From: Paenibacillus sp. FSL R5-0912
GTDB taxonomy: Bacteria > Bacillota > Bacilli > Paenibacillales > Paenibacillaceae
Direction of reading: 5' to 3'
DNA: 64,000 nucleotides
Assembly: GCF_000758605.1 (NCBI RefSeq)
Contig: NZ_CP009282.1
Location: 682,001-746,000 of the forward strand
Positions 17,870 to 26,163 of this stretch are shown piece by piece (position 1 is the first letter of the stretch; each line of letters starts with the position of its first letter). The notes beneath the pieces were generated by a model that worked only from the letters and a program-made list of their open reading frames with translations, had not been told where the DNA came from and did no database searches. The translations under genes were made by a program, and so were the position numbers.

Positions 17870-17966
17870 ACGGTTGCAAAGAGGGGAGTAAAGTTTTTTT
17901 TCCTTCTTCATGGAAGGTTTGTAGAGGGTGAAACTGCGCTAAATTAAGCGAAAAAGCCGTTCATTC

Positions 17967-18003
17967 AGAAAATTTATATGCTTCATGCTGCAAAGCCGTT
18001 TCC
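17967..18003 (+). repeat. Degenerate/internally deleted copy of the ~100-bp hairpin repeat
   Basis: AAATTTATATGCTTCATGCTG matches the left end and CAAAGCCGTTTC the right end of the repeat seen at 50209 and 57717, but the central hairpin arm is absent. It may be a remnant formed by loss of the hairpin, or chance. Confidence 0.3.
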
Positions 18004-18130
18004 GCCTATTTCCAGCCATGCCTGGAGCGGATGGTTTCCCGGATTCAATTGTAGTTAAATCGTTCCCGTCCTGTATAGCGGCAGGCAATCCTTCATATAT
18101 ATAGGACTACATAGGACAGCAGCCAACACG

Positions 18131-18232
18131 GCAAGGGGAAACGGCTATGCCGCCCTAAAAAGGACGGCACAGTTTCAGCGTGAAATAGAAGGATAATTTA
18201 TAGTGCCGGAGCCTATAAATTCTTATATTTGA
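18131..18232 (-). repeat. ~100-bp hairpin repeat, copy A (minus orientation)
   Basis: Read on the minus strand it aligns over its length with copies at 50209 and 57717: AAATATAAGAATTTATA at the left, ATTATCCTTCTATTTC in the middle, then GAAAC - TGCCGTCCT - loop - AGGGCGGCA - CCGTTTC. The stem differs from copy C by compensating bases (TGCC/GGCA instead of TACC/GGTA). The span 17830-18251 has no gene; it holds this repeat, a remnant copy and the acnA upstream palindrome. Confidence 0.75.
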
Positions 18233-18251
18233 ACGAAAGGGCGGAGAATGA

Positions 18252-19280
18252 ATGGAGCAGCAGTGGAAGAAAAGTCTCTATGTCTATGTGGATCAGCTGA
18301 ACAAGGGGCGGGTTGCACCTGGAATTGAACCGCGCCAAACCACAATCAAGGATCCGCGGTTCCTGGACGAACAGCGTACACGCTTCCGCCGTATTGCGCA
18401 GTGGTACAGCATGCGGGGAATCACTCCGCTGCGCGGGGAAACAGGCGTCAGGACACTGCGTACCGTGCGGCAGAATCCCGCCGAGGTGGTCGCCGATGTG
18501 GCGTTGCACAGCGCATTCTATTATGAGAAGGGCGGAATGACGCACCGCGAGGATGTGATTGAGTCCGAGCGGCTGACCTTTGTGCGGAAAGATGGAGACT
18601 GGGAGATAATCAACGTGGAGCGAAGTGTTCCCGAGCGGAATGCTGTGCGCAAAGTGGTGGAGACTGAGCCTGCCTTGCGGCTGTCGCAGTGGGGGGAGGT
18701 GCTGCCTGCACCGCGGCCATCCCAGCCGCTGCTGAACCGCAGGGTCCTGCGCGGAGTGAGCAGCGCAAGGGAGGTCCGCTACCGCCGCGAAGAGGCGGCG
18801 GCGTATGCCGACCGCTGGTGGAAGGACGGCAATCCGGAGTTCGAGATTTTCGAGGTGGACTGCACGAATTATGTCTCCCAATGTCTCTTTGCAGGGGGAG
18901 CACCTATCAACTATACTGGTAAAAGAGAAACGGGCTGGTGGTACAAGGGCTACAATGGGGCACAGGAATGGTGGAGCTTCAGCTGGGCGGTTTCAGACAG
19001 CCTGCAGCGTTATTTGAGCGGCAGCCGGAGCAGTGGTCTGCGCGCTGAAGTTGTCGAGCGGCCGGAGCAGCTGATGTTAGGCGATGTGATCCAATACGAC
19101 TGGGACGGCAACGGACATTACCAGCACAGCACGATTGTTACCGCCTTTGATGCGGGAGGCATGCCGCTGGTGAACGCCCGGACGGTCAGCAGCCGCCACC
19201 GCTTCTGGGATTACAAGGATTCCTACGCCTGGACGGACCGCACGGCCTACCGTTTTTTTCATATTAATGACTACTTATAA
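18252..19280 (+). CDS. Amidase-domain (Amidase_6-like) protein
   Basis: 342 aa. Residues ~1-150 form an N-terminal alpha+beta region of unknown role. Residues ~175-340 match the putative amidase domain family common in Bacillales: AYADRWWKDGNPEFEIFEVDCTNYVSQCLFAGG, where Cys is the likely nucleophile; then GDVIQYDWDGNGHYQHSTIVT with the catalytic His; then SSRHRFWDYKDSYAW. This is an NlpC/CHAP-like papain fold, so peptide-crosslink hydrolysis is plausible. No signal peptide is visible, so its location is uncertain. GGCGGAG precedes ATG. ddl follows 19 nt downstream and may share its transcript. Confidence 0.75.
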   Translation: MEQQWKKSLYVYVDQLNKGRVAPGIEPRQTTIKDPRFLDEQRTRFRRIAQWYSMRGITPLRGETGVRTLRTVRQNPAEVVADVALHSAFYYEKGGMTHREDVIESERLTFVRKDGDWEIINVERSVPERNAVRKVVETEPALRLSQWGEVLPAPRPSQPLLNRRVLRGVSSAREVRYRREEAAAYADRWWKDGNPEFEIFEVDCTNYVSQCLFAGGAPINYTGKRETGWWYKGYNGAQEWWSFSWAVSDSLQRYLSGSRSSGLRAEVVERPEQLMLGDVIQYDWDGNGHYQHSTIVTAFDAGGMPLVNARTVSSRHRFWDYKDSYAWTDRTAYRFFHINDYL

Positions 19281-19299
19281 TTCAGAAAGAGGTTAGGGC

Positions 19300-20391
19300 A
19301 TGGGGAACGTTAAATTGACCGTAGGACTGGTGTACGGCGGCAAATCCGGAGAGCATGAGGTATCGCTCCAGACGGCTTATGCGGTTATGAACGCTTTTGA
19401 CTACGATAAATATGAAATTATTCCGTTCTACATTTCCAAACAGGGAGTGTGGAAGGTAGGAGCAGCCCTGGAGGCTCCATTCAGCGGAATTGAAGAGCTT
19501 AAGCTGTCCGGAGCTTCCGGTGATATGGGGATGGCCCTGAATGCGTTGTTCAGCGGACTAAGCGGCGGAGATTCCATTGTGGATGTGATGTTCCCGCTGC
19601 TGCATGGCACGAACGGGGAAGACGGCACCATCCAGGGGCTGTTCGAAATGGCGAATATTCCGTATATTGGCGCAGGCGTGCTGGCTTCATCGGCGGGTAT
19701 GGATAAGGTTGTCATGAAGAAGCTATTCGGCGAGGCAGGGCTTGATCAATGTGAATATTGTTATTTCAATGCTGCGAACTGGAACAGCAAAAGCCATGAG
19801 CTGATCGTTGGTGTAGAGGATAAGCTGGGGTATCCGGTATTCGTGAAACCGGCCAACCTTGGCTCCAGTGTAGGCATCTCCAAAGCAGCCGACAAAGAAA
19901 GTCTGATCAAGGCTGTTGATTACGCGTTCCGTTATGATACCAAGGTCATCATCGAGGAATTCATCGATGCCCGTGAGGTAGAAGTTGCCGTACTTGGCAA
20001 TGAAGAGCCAGAAGCCTCAGTTCCGGGTGAAATCGTCTCTTCCGGCGAATATTATGATTATGCCGCCAAATACACAGACGGTAAATCGCAGATGCTGATC
20101 CCGGCACCTGTCGATCCCGAGGTGGCAGACCGCCTGCGCGAATCGGCATTGCTGGCTTTCAAGGCCATTGAGGGCAGCGGGATTACCCGGGCCGATTTCT
20201 TCCTGCGGAAGTCTGACGGCAAAATTCTCATTAATGAAGTGAATACAATGCCCGGCTTCACCCCGTTCAGTATGTATCCTCTGCTGTGGCGTGAGACCGG
20301 CGTATCCTATCAGGCGCTGCTGGACCGAATGATCGGGCTCGCGCTGGAGCGGTACCAGTTCAGACAAGGGCTTAAGTACGATAACGAATAA
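19300..20391 (+). CDS. ddl: D-alanine--D-alanine ligase
   Basis: 363 aa. ATP-dependent ligation of two D-alanines for peptidoglycan. Seen: VGLVYGGKSGEHEVSLQTA at the N-terminus; LLHGTNGEDGTIQGLFEMANIPYIGAGVLASSAGMDKVVMK; ATP-grasp part PVFVKPANLGSSVGISKA; EVEVAVLGN; and metal site DFFLRKSDGKILINEVNTMPGFTPFSMYPLLW. The Tyr/Phe that separates D-Ala-D-Ala from D-Ala-D-Lac enzymes was not resolved by eye. Confidence 0.96.
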   Translation: MGNVKLTVGLVYGGKSGEHEVSLQTAYAVMNAFDYDKYEIIPFYISKQGVWKVGAALEAPFSGIEELKLSGASGDMGMALNALFSGLSGGDSIVDVMFPLLHGTNGEDGTIQGLFEMANIPYIGAGVLASSAGMDKVVMKKLFGEAGLDQCEYCYFNAANWNSKSHELIVGVEDKLGYPVFVKPANLGSSVGISKAADKESLIKAVDYAFRYDTKVIIEEFIDAREVEVAVLGNEEPEASVPGEIVSSGEYYDYAAKYTDGKSQMLIPAPVDPEVADRLRESALLAFKAIEGSGITRADFFLRKSDGKILINEVNTMPGFTPFSMYPLLWRETGVSYQALLDRMIGLALERYQFRQGLKYDNE

Positions 20392-20437
20392 TATAGGTGA
20401 TCGGCGGGAGCATTCCGGCCGGGAAGGAGAGAGAAGC

Positions 20438-20755
20438 ATGGGGTTTCTATCAGAATTCAATTCAGTGTGCAAATTCAAGAATGAACAGGAGCTATATGAG
20501 CTGCTGGAGTACGGACGAACCAAAATGGTGAAGCAGGGCTTCCGTGTATACCCGACCGGTCAGAAGGTCATCGCCTACAACCCGGAGAATGTTGCTGTAG
20601 CGATCGTCAAGATATCGGCTTCCATAGCTGAAATTAACTTCCAGGGCAATGAGGTTACAGCTGTGGAGATGGATCTGGTACGCAAGCTGAATGAGGAAGA
20701 GTCGCGTGTACAGACGGCACTTGCCTACGAAATGTTCTTTGGAGAAGAAGGATGA
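20438..20755 (+). CDS. Conserved small protein of unknown function, coupled to uvsE
   Basis: 105 aa, soluble, no membrane segment or recognised domain. It looks like a small alpha/beta protein: KNEQELYELLEYGRTKMVKQGFRVYPTGQKVIAYNPENVAVAIVKISASIAEINFQGNEVTAVEMDLVRKLNEEE. Good start: AAGGAGAGAGAAGC then ATG. Its stop overlaps the uvsE start by 4 nt (ATGA), so the two are translated together. A role near DNA repair is only a guess from that coupling. Confidence 0.75.
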   Translation: MGFLSEFNSVCKFKNEQELYELLEYGRTKMVKQGFRVYPTGQKVIAYNPENVAVAIVKISASIAEINFQGNEVTAVEMDLVRKLNEEESRVQTALAYEMFFGEEG

Positions 20756-21759
20756 TTGTCCGCTTCGGCTATGTCGCCATGTCTACCGTCATCCCGGACT
20801 GCTCACCCTCTAAGACAATGACTATGGCAAGCTTTAACAAGCTGGGCGACCGGGAAGCCGGACTGCGTAAGCTGGAATCAATCGCACGGATTAATCTGCA
20901 TAATACACTCCGCCTGCTGAAGCATAATGCAGGCTCGGATATTAGGGTCTACCGCCTGACCTCCAAGCTGATTCCGCTGGCTACCCATCCTGATCTGGCG
21001 GATTGGCATCCGCTGTCAGCACTGGCGGAGGAGTTCGCTGAGGTGGGCACTTATGTGAAGAGGCACGGCATGCGGGTCAGCTTTCATCCGGACCATTTCA
21101 CGGTCCTTAGTACTCCGCGTCCAGAGGTCCTCGCAAGCTCGATCCGCGACCTGCAGCATCATGCCGATATGCTTGAGGCCATGGGGTTGCCGGCAACCGC
21201 CAAGAGCAATATTCACATAGGCGGTGCTTATGGGGACAAGCCTCTGTCTGCGGCGCGTTTCTGTGAGCAATGCTCCGCGCTGCCGCTTGCACTCCGGGAA
21301 CGGATGACGCTGGAGAATGACGACAAGACGTTCAATGCGGTGGAGACACTGGAAGTTAGCCGCAGCCTGGGGCTGCCGATGGTGCTGGATATCCATCATC
21401 AATGGGTCAACAACGAAGGCGAGCTCCCCTGGGAGCTGTGGCCGGAGATCCAGAAGACATGGACAAGCAGTCTTGCCCTGAAGGATGTCCTGCCCGGGGA
21501 AGTACTGCCTCCGAAGATTCATGTCTCCAGCCCGCGCAGCCCGTCCGATCCGCGGAGCCATGCCGACGGCGTGGAGCCGGCTCCGATATTTGCTTTTCTG
21601 AAGCGAATCGCCGAAGGTACTCCGGCAGTGGATGTCATGATCGAAGCGAAGCTCAAGGACGGAGCCTTGTTTGGTCTGATGGAGGCCATGAAGGAGCTTG
21701 CACAGGGCGGGAACGGAATTACGGTACTAAACGGAGCCAGCGTGAATATACAAGCATAA
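20752..21759 (+). CDS. uvsE: UV DNA damage endonuclease UvsE
   Basis: 335 aa. Nicks DNA 5' of UV photoproducts. TIM-barrel metal enzyme: MIVRFGYVAMSTVIPDCSPSKTMT at the start, NLHNTLRLLKHNAGSDIRVYRLTSKLIPLATHP, RVSFHPDHFTVLSTPRPEV (metal His), SNIHIGGAYGDK, LENDDKTF (Glu), VLDIHHQW (metal His) and VMIEAKLKD (Glu). All are diagnostic of the UVDE family. In an operon with the 105-aa gene. Confidence 0.95.
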   Translation: MIVRFGYVAMSTVIPDCSPSKTMTMASFNKLGDREAGLRKLESIARINLHNTLRLLKHNAGSDIRVYRLTSKLIPLATHPDLADWHPLSALAEEFAEVGTYVKRHGMRVSFHPDHFTVLSTPRPEVLASSIRDLQHHADMLEAMGLPATAKSNIHIGGAYGDKPLSAARFCEQCSALPLALRERMTLENDDKTFNAVETLEVSRSLGLPMVLDIHHQWVNNEGELPWELWPEIQKTWTSSLALKDVLPGEVLPPKIHVSSPRSPSDPRSHADGVEPAPIFAFLKRIAEGTPAVDVMIEAKLKDGALFGLMEAMKELAQGGNGITVLNGASVNIQA

Positions 21760-21802
21760 CAGCCAACAAACAAGGGGATTAGGCCTTATTACGGTGCCAA
21801 TA

Positions 21803-21831
21803 TTGACTTGATAAGTGGGCTGAAATAGGGT
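21803..21831 (+). promoter_or_regulatory. Weak candidate promoter of the inositol monophosphatase gene
   Basis: TTGACT (21803-21808), 17-bp spacer, TAGGGT (21826-21831). Good -35, poor -10. Confidence 0.3.
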
Positions 21832-21924
21832 ACGTTGAATGAAAGTTGAGCAGCAATTTGACGTCCTGCGCGTAACAGCGTTCCATGGGAGAACGATCAT
21901 GCTCAAAGAAAGCGGAGTGAAGAG

Positions 21925-22812
21925 ATGAGTCCTGTAAGTCCTGATAACCGAAATGAACGGGAACCCTATGTAGTTACAAGCAAGGGACATACGGCGGCGG
22001 CAATTAATGCTGCAGCCAAAGCGGGGGAATGGATCAAGAGCAGACAAGGCCAGGTGAAGGAGCTGGGCAGCAAGACATCCGCCCAGGATCTGGTTACGGA
22101 GGTCGATAAAGGTGTGGAGCAAATGATCCGCCGGCTGATCCTGACCCATTATCCCGACCATGCCATCCTTGGGGAGGAAGGCGTTCAGCCGGGAGCGGAC
22201 GCGCTGACTGCTGCCCTGGATGAAGCGCGGGAGCATGAGTATTTGTGGATCGTTGATCCCATTGACGGCACTACCAATTTCGTACACGGATTTCCTTTCT
22301 ATTGTGTATCTATTGCCCTCGTCGTCAAGGGAGAGCTGACAGTGGGAGTCATTTATGACCCGATCCGTGACGAAATGTTCGTAGCCGAGAAGGGCAAAGG
22401 TGCGTATATGCACGGAATTCCTACCGCCGTGTCAGCGGAGGCGGAGCCTGGAAGCAGCCTGATTGCCATGGGCTTCCCGCCGGACCGGGTATTCGCCCAG
22501 CCTGCCAATATGGCTGGACTGCAGCAAATTCTGCCTCAGGTGCGCGGCGTTCGCGCCGGCGGTTCGGCAGCGCTGCACCTGGCATATGTTGCGGCAGGCC
22601 GGGTGGACGGCTACTGGGAAGTGGGCCTGAGTCCGTGGGACTGTGCGGCAGGTGTGCTGCTGGTACTGGAATCCGGCGGGAAAGTCACTGATACCCAGGG
22701 CAATCCCTACGATATCAGTACACGCCATGTAGTGGCGAGCAATGGACGGATACATGATTATCTGGTGAACTCCCTGCAAGCAGCTGACGCCACGGGATTC
22801 AAGAAGCAGTAA
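21925..22812 (+). CDS. suhB: Inositol monophosphatase family protein
   Basis: 295 aa. Metal-dependent sugar/inositol phosphatase. Residues ~82-86 LGEEG carry the first metal Glu; 111-116 DPIDGT with Asp111 and Asp114; C-terminal WEVGLSPWDCAAGVLLVLESGG with the third metal Asp. FVHGFPFYCVSIALVVKGELTVGVIYDP is the family core. The true substrate in Bacillales is uncertain (inositol-1-phosphate, fructose bisphosphate or pAp). AGCGGAGTGAAGAG precedes ATG. A small gene follows after 15 nt. Confidence 0.9.
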   Translation: MSPVSPDNRNEREPYVVTSKGHTAAAINAAAKAGEWIKSRQGQVKELGSKTSAQDLVTEVDKGVEQMIRRLILTHYPDHAILGEEGVQPGADALTAALDEAREHEYLWIVDPIDGTTNFVHGFPFYCVSIALVVKGELTVGVIYDPIRDEMFVAEKGKGAYMHGIPTAVSAEAEPGSSLIAMGFPPDRVFAQPANMAGLQQILPQVRGVRAGGSAALHLAYVAAGRVDGYWEVGLSPWDCAAGVLLVLESGGKVTDTQGNPYDISTRHVVASNGRIHDYLVNSLQAADATGFKKQ

Positions 22813-22827
22813 GGAGGCGGCATTGCC

Positions 22828-23118
22828 ATGAGTGACAATGATGATCTGGAGCGCAGACTGAGTGAGCTTCTGCAGGATGGCGAGATGGAGCAAGACGACA
22901 GGCAGGCCAAGGAAATACGCCAGATTTCGCCCAAGTATGAGATCCGGATACAGACTACGCTCGATCCTATAGTCGAAGAAACGCGCCGATACCGCAAAAT
23001 CGCTTACGAATTGGACAGCCGGTATGATAAATATGTGCAGCGTTCTGATCAAATCAGCGACCCGTCTAGCGCGGGCGGCCATAAGAATTCTACAGAATCC
23101 GGCAGCGGAGAGCAGTAA
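22828..23118 (+). CDS. Small acidic protein of unknown function
   Basis: 96 aa, charged and hydrophilic: SDNDDLERRLSELLQDGEMEQDDRQAKEIRQ, then PKYEIRIQTTLDPIVEETRRYRKIAYELDSRYDKYVQRSDQ with helical character, ending in a Ser/Gly tail. No membrane segment, no cysteine. AAGGAGGCGGCATTGCC is a strong ribosome site before ATG, and a terminator follows, so it is the last gene of the inositol monophosphatase unit. Confidence 0.75.
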   Translation: MSDNDDLERRLSELLQDGEMEQDDRQAKEIRQISPKYEIRIQTTLDPIVEETRRYRKIAYELDSRYDKYVQRSDQISDPSSAGGHKNSTESGSGEQ

Positions 23119-23135
23119 GCCGCAGCGGACCTCAG

Positions 23136-23170
23136 GAGCGGTTTTCCGATTTATCGGGAAACCGCTCTTT
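23136..23170 (+). terminator. Terminator
   Basis: gagcggttttcc / gggaaaccgctc arms, short loop, then TTTTGC. Confidence 0.8.
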
Positions 23171-23224
23171 TGCGTAGCGTGGCTGGGTGTTAGAATGGAA
23201 TTATACTAATGTAGGGGGAATACG

Positions 23225-24517
23225 ATGCTGAAGACATGGAGAAGATTCATATCAGCCGGAACTAGCGGGCTGCTGCTGTTCGCCGTATTGATTAATGTGC
23301 ATGCAGGCCCTGCCGGTGCCGCTGCAGCAGCTGTTACGCAGGGCTCGGAGCAGGATGTCTTTCGCATCGTGGCACTTGGAGATTCTATTACTGCCGGGTA
23401 TGAGCCGGGTATGACCGATCCCAATGTGAAGCCGTACGGATACGCCGAGAGATTACTGGAGCAAGGCTGGTATCACGGCAGAAGTACGCTAAGCAATTAC
23501 GGTATATTAGGCCTGAAGACATCAGGATTGCTTCAGTATACCGCTGCCATCAAAGAGGGTACGGCAACTACTCCTGAGAGTATTCAGCCGGGGTTGCCTG
23601 ATCCGCGGATTGCCCAGTTTGCCGCTATGACGCCGCAGATTAGAACGGAGCTTGCTGCAGCGGATTTGATTACGATTACTATAGGCGGCAATGATGTCAG
23701 CAGTCTGTTTCTGAATGTTAAGACGCTTACGGAGGCTGACTTCACCGCCCAGCTTGCGGAGCGCCTCGCGGCGTACAGCAGCAATGTGAAATCGGCGCTG
23801 GATAACATCCGGGCCGTGAATCCCCTGGCAACGATTCTGCTGGCCGATCAATATCAGCCTGCTCCAAGAATTGCCCTGGGCGCTTCATATGACAAGCTGA
23901 TGAGTGCAGCTGCACAGTTCACAGTAGCGGCTGAGAATATCGCAGCTACCTTGAACCAGGCGGGAGCGCCCGTAAAGGTAGCCCATGTTGCCGCGAAGTT
24001 TGCGGGTGTAGAGGGATCGCTCACCCACATTATCGGGGCTGGAGCGGCGGACTTCCATCCGACGCAGCTAGGCTATGAACGGATTGCCACAGTGTTCGCA
24101 GAGCTGCAGTGGGGAGGATACCTTACTCCGGCAGCTGCAGTGATGATTTCAGCCGCCGCACCGATGTCAATTGTAGTGAAGGGAACCACACTTAATACGC
24201 CCAATAAGCCCATTCTGAAGAATGGACAGAATTTCCTGGCGCTGAAGGACATTCTGAATGCGGTAGGCGCAACCGGTAAATGGGATAACAAAACCTCCAG
24301 CGCGACGATTATTTACGGCGGAAGAACCGTGGTGATTACGATTGGCTCGAAGACGATTAAGGTGAACGGAACGGATGTGGCGATTGATACCCCGGCTTTC
24401 CTGCAAAAGGTCGGCAAAGAGGATAAAACGTACCTGCCGCTCGCCGCACTCGCTACCGGACTTGGCTTCGATGTGAATTACAGCAGCAAGCTGCGGACAG
24501 CTTTCATTAATCCTTAA
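23225..24517 (+). CDS. Secreted SGNH/GDSL esterase with C-terminal copper-amine-oxidase-N-like stalk domain
   Basis: 430 aa. Signal peptide in the first ~33 residues (RRFISAGTSGLLLFAVLINVHAGPAGAAAA). SGNH hydrolase domain ~45-300: block I VALGDSITAGYE (Ser), Gly/Asn in TITIGGNDVSS, and DFHPTQLGYERIA (Asp/His). From ~320 to the end lies a CuAO-N-like module of the type common in Paenibacillus surface proteins: ILKNGQNFLALKDILNAVGATGKWDNKTSSATIIYGGRTVVITIGSKTIKVNG and YLPLAALATGLGFDVNY. Likely an exported lipase/esterase or carbohydrate deacetylase. AGGGGGAATACG precedes ATG. Confidence 0.85.
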   Translation: MLKTWRRFISAGTSGLLLFAVLINVHAGPAGAAAAAVTQGSEQDVFRIVALGDSITAGYEPGMTDPNVKPYGYAERLLEQGWYHGRSTLSNYGILGLKTSGLLQYTAAIKEGTATTPESIQPGLPDPRIAQFAAMTPQIRTELAAADLITITIGGNDVSSLFLNVKTLTEADFTAQLAERLAAYSSNVKSALDNIRAVNPLATILLADQYQPAPRIALGASYDKLMSAAAQFTVAAENIAATLNQAGAPVKVAHVAAKFAGVEGSLTHIIGAGAADFHPTQLGYERIATVFAELQWGGYLTPAAAVMISAAAPMSIVVKGTTLNTPNKPILKNGQNFLALKDILNAVGATGKWDNKTSSATIIYGGRTVVITIGSKTIKVNGTDVAIDTPAFLQKVGKEDKTYLPLAALATGLGFDVNYSSKLRTAFINP

Positions 24518-24583
24518 TCCAGCATAATATATCAATATTGCATAATAAAATCAGGCCCGTAAGGCAAAGGTGGATGAACGCAG

Positions 24584-25189
24584 TTGTCTATTACAAAATA
24601 TAATGCCGAATATATAATCACGATGGATGATATCGTGCGTGAAGGGGATCCCGTACTCCGTGCGGTAGCAGAACCCGTACAGCTGCCGCTGCAGGAGGAA
24701 GACCGCGAAGCGCTGAAGTGTATGATGCAGTTCCTGAAGAACAGCCAGGATGCCGAGATGTCTGCCAAGCATAAGCTCCGTTCAGGGGTAGGCTTATCCG
24801 CCAATCAGGTGGGGCTGAAGAAGCGGATGTTCGTGATGTGCCTGAAGGACGATAACGGCAAAAATGTAGAGTATACCTGGGTGAATCCCAAGATCATCAG
24901 CCATTCTCTGGCGATGGTATATTTACCGGAGAGCGAAGGCTGCCTGTCCGTGGACCGGCCTGTACACGGCTTTGTGCCACGGTATGAGACCGTGAAGGTT
25001 CGGGGGTTTGATCTGAACGGTCAGGTGATTACCCAGAAATTCAAGGGTTATCAGGCGATCGTGATTCAGCATGAGATGGATCATCTGGACGGGATCATGT
25101 TCTATGACCGGATTAATCAGCAGAATCCGTTTAAGCTTCCGCAGGATGTGGAAATCCGCAGCCTGTATGAACAGAAGAGCAAGGGGTAA
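24584..25189 (+). CDS. def: Peptide deformylase
   Basis: 201 aa from TTG 24584, chosen because AAAGGTGG lies 10 nt upstream; the ATG at 24623 lacks a site. Removes the formyl group from new proteins. Motif II EGCLSVDRP (metal Cys) and motif III QHEMDHLDGIMF (metal His pair, Glu) are intact. Motif I, normally GLAAPQ, reads GLSANQ at residues 70-75, keeping the Gln. Insertion pattern is type II (Gram-positive). The stop overlaps the next start (TAATG). Confidence 0.92.
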   Translation: MSITKYNAEYIITMDDIVREGDPVLRAVAEPVQLPLQEEDREALKCMMQFLKNSQDAEMSAKHKLRSGVGLSANQVGLKKRMFVMCLKDDNGKNVEYTWVNPKIISHSLAMVYLPESEGCLSVDRPVHGFVPRYETVKVRGFDLNGQVITQKFKGYQAIVIQHEMDHLDGIMFYDRINQQNPFKLPQDVEIRSLYEQKSKG

Positions 25190-25440
25190 TGATGGATATT
25201 CAAGGATTGCCGCTAACCCTTCTATATACAGGATTGGCACTAGTCATTGCGCTGGTTTTTGTCTACAGGATTAGAAAAGGTACATTCCACGAGCACATCA
25301 TGGCGGAAGTGGCCATCGTTGTAAGTTATGTGGTTGTCGCTATTGCGGGAGGCAGTATGCCGCTCGCTGTAAGGCTGGTGACCCCGCTCGCGGTTGCTGC
25401 GCTGTTCATGTATGGACAGCGCAAGAGCGGCGGGAGCTGA
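25189..25440 (+). CDS. Small membrane protein of unknown function
   Basis: 83 aa with three predicted hydrophobic segments (PLTLLYTGLALVIALVFVY, AIVVSYVVVAIAGG, AVRLVTPLAVAALFMY). Translationally coupled to def through a 1-nt overlap (TAATG), with AAGGGG upstream. No recognised domain. Confidence 0.65.
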   Translation: MMDIQGLPLTLLYTGLALVIALVFVYRIRKGTFHEHIMAEVAIVVSYVVVAIAGGSMPLAVRLVTPLAVAALFMYGQRKSGGS

Positions 25441-25473
25441 TCATTTCAACCCTGAAATCGGGAGTGAAGCGGT

Positions 25474-26091
25474 ATGGAGTGGAACAGAATAGCTATAAGA
25501 GGCTTGCAGAATGTATACAACGATGAAGCGAAGAAGATTGATGAGCAGATTCTAAGACTAGTGCAGCAGAGGAAGTCAGTCGCAGAAGGACAACAGCTGT
25601 TTCCGGATCCGGAGCTGATGCAGCAATGGTCCAATGATCTGGGGCTGGAGCTTTCGGAAATATCGCTTGTACTGGGCAGCTTGAATCAATCAGTGCCCAG
25701 ACGTCACTTTTGGGAAGAGCCGGGTGAATTGCGCGGAGTGCTTCCGATCATGAAGACAACACGGGATGGGGATTTTGAATATGCGCTCACTCATTCCATG
25801 CAATATGAGAACCTGAGTATTCTTTCGGTCGAGATCAAGTGCCTGACAGCGTCCGTAGAAAGCGTCAGCATCGAAGCCCCTCTTACACTCGCAATTCTGG
25901 GAGAGGCTGAATATGAGGTGCAGATGCATGGTGGCCGGGGCGGCGGTGCCCAGGTAGAGATGCGGTTTTTAATTTGGCCCCCGCTCCCGGAAGCGCTGGA
26001 TTCCATTGAATTCTCACTGGTCCCTGACGGCAGAGGACTTAGACGTCCGCGTCATAAGGAGGTCACTCTGGACAAGCGGATTGATTTCTAA
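25474..26091 (+). CDS. Conserved hypothetical protein
   Basis: 205 aa, soluble. N-terminal helical part (GLQNVYNDEAKKIDEQILRLVQQRKSVAEGQQLFPDPELMQQWSNDLGLE) superficially like a chorismate-mutase helix. It is followed by a beta-rich half (FEYALTHSMQYENLSILSVEIKC ... AEYEVQMHGGRGGGAQVEMRFLIWPPLPEALDSIEFSLVP). I do not recognise it. It ends at a terminator shared with hemL. Confidence 0.65.
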   Translation: MEWNRIAIRGLQNVYNDEAKKIDEQILRLVQQRKSVAEGQQLFPDPELMQQWSNDLGLELSEISLVLGSLNQSVPRRHFWEEPGELRGVLPIMKTTRDGDFEYALTHSMQYENLSILSVEIKCLTASVESVSIEAPLTLAILGEAEYEVQMHGGRGGGAQVEMRFLIWPPLPEALDSIEFSLVPDGRGLRRPRHKEVTLDKRIDF

Positions 26092-26119
26092 GGAAGCTGT
26101 ACGGTATATTGGGTGTGAA

Positions 26120-26152
26120 AAGAGGCTGGCCCCATTGGGGCCAGCCTCTTTA
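26120..26152. terminator. Terminator shared by converging genes
   Basis: agaggctggcccc / ggggccagcctct with an ATT loop; AAAA before and TTTAT after. Confidence 0.85.
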
Positions 26153-26163
26153 TCTAGAGTTTC

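Noticed and set aside
17959..17973. CodY-like half motif (TTCAGAAAATT) upstream of acnA
   Set aside because: Only the right half matches; four mismatches in the left half, and it overlaps the degenerate repeat copy.
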